DNA of 64,000 bases from Cerasibacillus quisquiliarum (GTDB taxonomy: Bacteria; Bacillota; Bacilli; Bacillales; Amphibacillaceae): contig NZ_JACHHA010000006.1 of NCBI RefSeq assembly GCF_014202495.1, positions 62,001-126,000 of the forward strand, read 5' to 3'. Position numbers and translations under genes: made by a program. Each line of letters starts with the position of its first letter. The stretch's first letter is position 1. Below the pieces are notes generated by a model, which worked only from the letters and a program-made list of their open reading frames with translations, was not told the DNA's origin and searched no databases. Below, piece after piece: positions 60,414 through 64,000 of the stretch.

Positions 60414-62864
60414 ATGATGGAAACAATGCCACATGTGCAAACAAAAGGATTAAATGAGGGAAAAACGAAGTTCAATACACTTCGTCAAGCATTTTTAAAG
60501 CGAATGAAAGATTTGTTAATTGAAAGAGGCTGGATTTTATATATAATCGGTTTTCTCTTAGGACGAGCGATTATATTATCTGTTGCCTCACCATTTTCAG
60601 TTGCTTTTCTAGCAACGATTTCATTGTTGCGACAAAAGAGACTATTAAAAACATTTATTGCTATGCTCGTGGGAGGATTTACCGTATCATTTACACAGGG
60701 TATCCACATCGGTTTAGCAATGGTCGTTTTCTTACTTCTATCAGGATTTTTCCAAAAGGAATCATATCAACATGTGCAAATCCCAATATTTGCTTTTCTC
60801 TCTACAAGTGCCTCACGTCTCTTTTTATATTCATTAGCTGACAAGTTGACATCCTATGAATGGCTATTACTCGGAATTGAAGGTTTTTTAAGCATGGTTC
60901 TTGTTTTAATATTTATGCAAAGCATTCCGTTATTATTATCAAAACGTTATAAACTTACGCTCAATAATGAGGAGATTGTCTGCTTAATGATTTTGCTCGC
61001 TTCAATATTAACAGGCATGATTGGTTGGGAAGTTAATGGCGTCCATATTGATCAGATATTTTCTCGTTATTTAGTCATGCTACTCGCATTTATTGGGGGA
61101 GCTGCAATTGGTTCAACCGTTGGCGTTGTAACTGGGCTTATTCTATCTTTAGCTCATATTGCAAATATTTATCAAATTGGACTATTAGCATTTGCAGGAT
61201 TATTAGGCGGCCTGCTTAAAGAAGGTAGAAAATTAGGTGTAGCCATCGGATTGATGATTGGGACTTTGCTTGTTGGTATTTATGGTGAAACAAATCATTT
61301 TATTCTGTTTTTATGGGAATCGTCATTTGCTATAATTCTTTTTTTCATCACACCAGCTAGCTGGATTAAACAAATTTCCCGGTATATACCAGGTACAGAA
61401 GAATATACACACGAGCAGGAACAATATTTACAAAAAGTACGCCATATTACAGCTAAAAGAGTTGAGGAATTTTCTCATGTATTTTCGGCTTTGTCAAAAA
61501 GTTTTTTAACAGAACAATCAACATACGATGAAAATCAAGAAATGAAGCGAGAAACAGACTTTTTCTTAAGTCGTGTCACAGAAAAAACATGTCAGCTTTG
61601 CTTTATGAAAAAACGCTGTTGGCAAAATCAGTTTGATGAGACATATTCTTTAATGGACATGTTAAAGAACAGTTATATGGATCAGAAAGATGCTCATTTA
61701 AGAATTCGTAAGAAGTTTGAAAATTATTGTATAAAATCTAATAAAGTCATTGAGAAGATAGAGGAGGAACTCACATATTTTGAAGCAAACCGTAAGTTAA
61801 AGGAACAAGTGATGAAGAGTAAACGTTTAGTCGCGGAACAATTACAAGGCGTTTCTGAAGTGATGGAAGATTTTGCTGTAGAAATTATGAAGGAACGTCA
61901 ACATCACGAAACATATGAAGAGAAAATCTACCAGGTATTAAAGCAGATGGGATTTGAAATCGAGAAGCTAGATATTTTTCGCTTAGAAAAAGGCAATATC
62001 GATATTGAGATTTCACTCACATTTCATAATTATCATGGGGAAGGTGCTAAACTCATTGCTCCTATTTTGTCAGATATTCTTAATGAAACAATCGAAGTGA
62101 AAGAAGAAGATATTTCACCATTTCCAGGTGGATCATCTTTTATCAAATTTGGTTCGGCACGCTCATTCACTGTAACGACAGGTATTGCTTATGCTGCAAA
62201 AGGTGGTGGGCTAATCTCAGGTGATAGTCATACAACAATAGAACTTGGTGAAGGGAAATATGCTTTAGCGATAAGCGATGGTATGGGAAATGGTAAGAGA
62301 GCGAAAGAAGAAAGTAGTGAATCATTACGGTTACTTCATGAAATATTAGAGACAGGTATAACAGAAAAAGTGGCGATTAAAACAATTAATTCGATTTTAT
62401 CATTAAGAACGACAGATGAAATATTTGCAACACTTGATTTGGCTATTATTAATTTACACGATGCTTATGTTCGCCTTTTAAAAATTGGTTCCGCGCCTAC
62501 ATTTATAAAACGAGGCAATCAAATGCTTAAGTTAGAAGCAGCAAATTTACCGATGGGAATTATTCAAGAGTTTGAAGTTGAAACGATTGGTGAACAGCTC
62601 TATGCAGGGGATATGCTTATTATGATGAGTGACGGTATTTATGATGGACCAAAACATATATATGACAAAGATTTGTGGGTCGAACAGACATTAATCGGGA
62701 TGGAAACGAATAACCCACAAGAAATTGCAGATTTACTGCTAGAGGAAGTTGTCCGTACGCAAAATGGACTTATTGAAGATGATATGACTGTAATTGTCGC
62801 TAAAGTGGACAAACATATTCCAAGATGGTCTCCAGTTCCTATCATGCAAGAAAACGTTTTTTAA
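60414..62864 (+). CDS. spoIIE: Stage II sporulation protein E, membrane serine phosphatase
   Basis: Dephosphorylates SpoIIAA-P in the forespore and so activates sigma-F; it also joins the polar septum. Region I (about residues 40-320) has about ten hydrophobic segments. Region II (about 330-590) mediates oligomerisation and contains CxxC-type residues (KTCQLCFMKKRCWQ). The PP2C domain (about 590-816) has ALAISDGMGNGKRAKEES and IMMSDGIYDGP as metal-binding Asp motifs. It has 816 residues. It starts with ATG at 60414, 8 bases after GGAGG; a second ATG follows directly. Confidence 0.97.
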   Translation: MMETMPHVQTKGLNEGKTKFNTLRQAFLKRMKDLLIERGWILYIIGFLLGRAIILSVASPFSVAFLATISLLRQKRLLKTFIAMLVGGFTVSFTQGIHIGLAMVVFLLLSGFFQKESYQHVQIPIFAFLSTSASRLFLYSLADKLTSYEWLLLGIEGFLSMVLVLIFMQSIPLLLSKRYKLTLNNEEIVCLMILLASILTGMIGWEVNGVHIDQIFSRYLVMLLAFIGGAAIGSTVGVVTGLILSLAHIANIYQIGLLAFAGLLGGLLKEGRKLGVAIGLMIGTLLVGIYGETNHFILFLWESSFAIILFFITPASWIKQISRYIPGTEEYTHEQEQYLQKVRHITAKRVEEFSHVFSALSKSFLTEQSTYDENQEMKRETDFFLSRVTEKTCQLCFMKKRCWQNQFDETYSLMDMLKNSYMDQKDAHLRIRKKFENYCIKSNKVIEKIEEELTYFEANRKLKEQVMKSKRLVAEQLQGVSEVMEDFAVEIMKERQHHETYEEKIYQVLKQMGFEIEKLDIFRLEKGNIDIEISLTFHNYHGEGAKLIAPILSDILNETIEVKEEDISPFPGGSSFIKFGSARSFTVTTGIAYAAKGGGLISGDSHTTIELGEGKYALAISDGMGNGKRAKEESSESLRLLHEILETGITEKVAIKTINSILSLRTTDEIFATLDLAIINLHDAYVRLLKIGSAPTFIKRGNQMLKLEAANLPMGIIQEFEVETIGEQLYAGDMLIMMSDGIYDGPKHIYDKDLWVEQTLIGMETNNPQEIADLLLEEVVRTQNGLIEDDMTVIVAKVDKHIPRWSPVPIMQENVF

Positions 62865-62922
62865 GCGTATAGGTTTTCCATTTTTTGGCGAAGCTATTAG
62901 TGGATTATCGGAGGTGTAAATG

Positions 62923-63651
62923 ATGGAAATGGGGACATTAAAGCAAATATTACTTATTACAGATGGTTGTTCGAATCAGGGAGAAGATCCTGTTGCAGTT
63001 GCAGCATTAGCCTATGAACAAGGATTGACGGTTAATGTAATAGGCATTTTAGACGATACAGAGTCTAGAGAAACATCTAGTTTAAAAGAGGTGGAGGGTA
63101 TTGCTGCTTCTGGTGGTGGGATGAGTCAAATCGTATACAAAGAAGCCTTACCAGAAACAGTACAAATGGTTACAAAACAAGCTATGACACAAACATTACA
63201 AGGATTTGTTAATAGTGAATTAAGACAAATATTAGGCTCTAAGCAAACGATGGAAGACCTTCCTCCTAAAGAGCGCGGGGAGATTATGGAAGTTGTTGAA
63301 GAGCTCGGTGAAACATGTGATTTAGAAGTGCTCGTACTCATCGACACAAGTGCGAGTATGACAAACAAATTACCGATGGTTAAAGAATCCTTACTAGATT
63401 TATCGATTAGTTTAAACGCACGTATTGGTAAAAACCGTTTCGCCATGTATACCTTTCCCGGAAAAAAGAAAGCAATTGAACGTATTTTTAATTGGTCACC
63501 GAAGTTAGAAGATGTATCTACAGTCTTTCCTAAATTAACAAGTGGTGGTGTGACACCAACGGGGCCTGCACTACGTGAAGCAATCTATCAATTTGGAAAG
63601 AAAAGGTTATTAAGAGGTATAAGATCGAATGACTTTATGGAAGAAGCATGA
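62923..63651 (+). CDS. yabS: VWA-domain protein YabS
   Basis: A 242-residue protein with a von Willebrand factor A-like domain: the N-terminal QILLITDGCSNQGEDPVAVA and the MIDAS-type VLIDTSASMTNKLPMVKESL near residue 145. It is expressed during sporulation in B. subtilis; function unknown. The start chosen is the second of two adjacent ATG codons, 8 bases after GGAGG. It overlaps yabT by 23 bases. It lies between spoIIE and the kinase gene yabT, so a role in the same pathway is plausible but not shown. Confidence 0.92.
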   Translation: MEMGTLKQILLITDGCSNQGEDPVAVAALAYEQGLTVNVIGILDDTESRETSSLKEVEGIAASGGGMSQIVYKEALPETVQMVTKQAMTQTLQGFVNSELRQILGSKQTMEDLPPKERGEIMEVVEELGETCDLEVLVLIDTSASMTNKLPMVKESLLDLSISLNARIGKNRFAMYTFPGKKKAIERIFNWSPKLEDVSTVFPKLTSGGVTPTGPALREAIYQFGKKRLLRGIRSNDFMEEA

Positions 63652-64000
63652 ATTGTTTTTTCGACCAGGAAAGAAAATCATCGGAAAATGGCAACACCAT
63701 CGGTATACGATTAAAAGGAAACTAGGAAGTGGCGCAGTAGGGACGGTTTTTCTCTGTCATATAGGTGGAAGAGAAGTCGCTTTAAAAATTAGTAAACATG
63801 TTTCATCGATTATGACAGAAGTTAATGTACTGAAATCATTAAAGAAGGTCCAAGAACATCGTCTTGGGCCTTCTTTAATGGATGTTGATGATTTTGTAAT
63901 CAAAGATGGGACAACGTATACGTTTTATGTGATGGAATATATTAAAGGAGATCATTTACGTTCCTTTATAAGAAATCATGGAACAGAATGGATCGGAGTC
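63629..64000 (+). CDS. yabT: Serine/threonine protein kinase YabT, N-terminal part
   Basis: The first 124 codons of a Hanks-type kinase; the window ends inside it. The glycine loop is KLGSGAVGTVFLC near residue 30, and the ATP-binding lysine is in EVALKISK; FYVMEYIKGDHLRSF is the hinge region. In B. subtilis YabT is sporulation specific, membrane bound and activated by DNA, phosphorylating RecA and others. It starts with ATG at 63629 behind AGAGG, inside the end of yabS, so translation is probably coupled. Confidence 0.93.
   Translation, partial: MTLWKKHELFFRPGKKIIGKWQHHRYTIKRKLGSGAVGTVFLCHIGGREVALKISKHVSSIMTEVNVLKSLKKVQEHRLGPSLMDVDDFVIKDGTTYTFYVMEYIKGDHLRSFIRNHGTEWIGV

Overview
The window is a chromosomal origin region from a low-GC, endospore-forming member of the Bacillaceae (Firmicutes). 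Evidence: gene order from mnmG-mnmE-jag-spoIIIJ-rnpA-rpmH through dnaA-dnaN-recF-gyrB-gyrA and on to spoIIE-yabS-yabT closely follows Bacillus subtilis; sporulation genes are present (bofA, csfB, yabG, sspF, spoVG, fin, spoVT, yabP, yabQ, spoIIE); and the sequence is AT-rich with strong AGGAGG ribosome binding sites. The genus cannot be fixed from this window.

Layout. Positions 1-4932 are on the minus strand: mnmG (cut by the window edge), mnmE, khpB/jag, spoIIIJ (yidC), rnpA and rpmH. Positions 4933-7163 hold a bipartite oriC: one DnaA-box cluster upstream of dnaA, and a second cluster with an AT-rich unwinding element between dnaA and dnaN. An extra head-to-head DnaA-box palindrome lies between jag and mnmE. 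Almost everything to the right reads on the plus strand, co-directional with replication. Exceptions are yaaC, dck-dgk, a small membrane protein gene at 24440, abrB and a tRNA-Met.

Regions. 7164-14842 holds replication and supercoiling genes (dnaN, rlbA/yaaA, recF, remB, gyrB, gyrA). 15048-23338 holds yaaC, guaB, dacA, an orphan pdxS, a serine T-box with serS, tRNA-Ser, dck and dgk. 23489-31205 holds tRNA-Arg, tadA, the long SRP RNA, dnaX-yaaK-recR-yaaL, bofA, csfB and tmk-darA-yaaR-holB. 31219-41280 holds ricT, yabA, yabB, yazA, rsmI, abrB, metS, tatD, yabE, rnmV and ksgA. 41484-59290 holds yabG, veg, sspF, ispE, purR, spoVG, glmU, prs, ctc, pth, fin, mfd, spoVT, yabM, yabN, rqcP, yabP, yabQ, divIC and yabR. 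60063-64000 holds tRNA-Met, spoIIE, yabS and the start of yabT.

The coding content is conserved core, so the unusual material is intergenic. The clearest is a modular repeat in two inverted copies (34357-34758 and 59413-60058). Both sit in convergent gene junctions and carry shared boxes of the type GGCTGGGACAAAAC plus several hairpins; a decayed fragment may lie at 41369. Other points: the DnaA-box palindrome at 2807, a perfect 11-bp inverted repeat over the csfB ribosome binding site, a possible 10-codon leader ORF before abrB, a purR terminator built into its own last codons, and departures from B. subtilis order (no rRNA operons, pdxT, yabJ or xpaC-yaaN-yaaO block).
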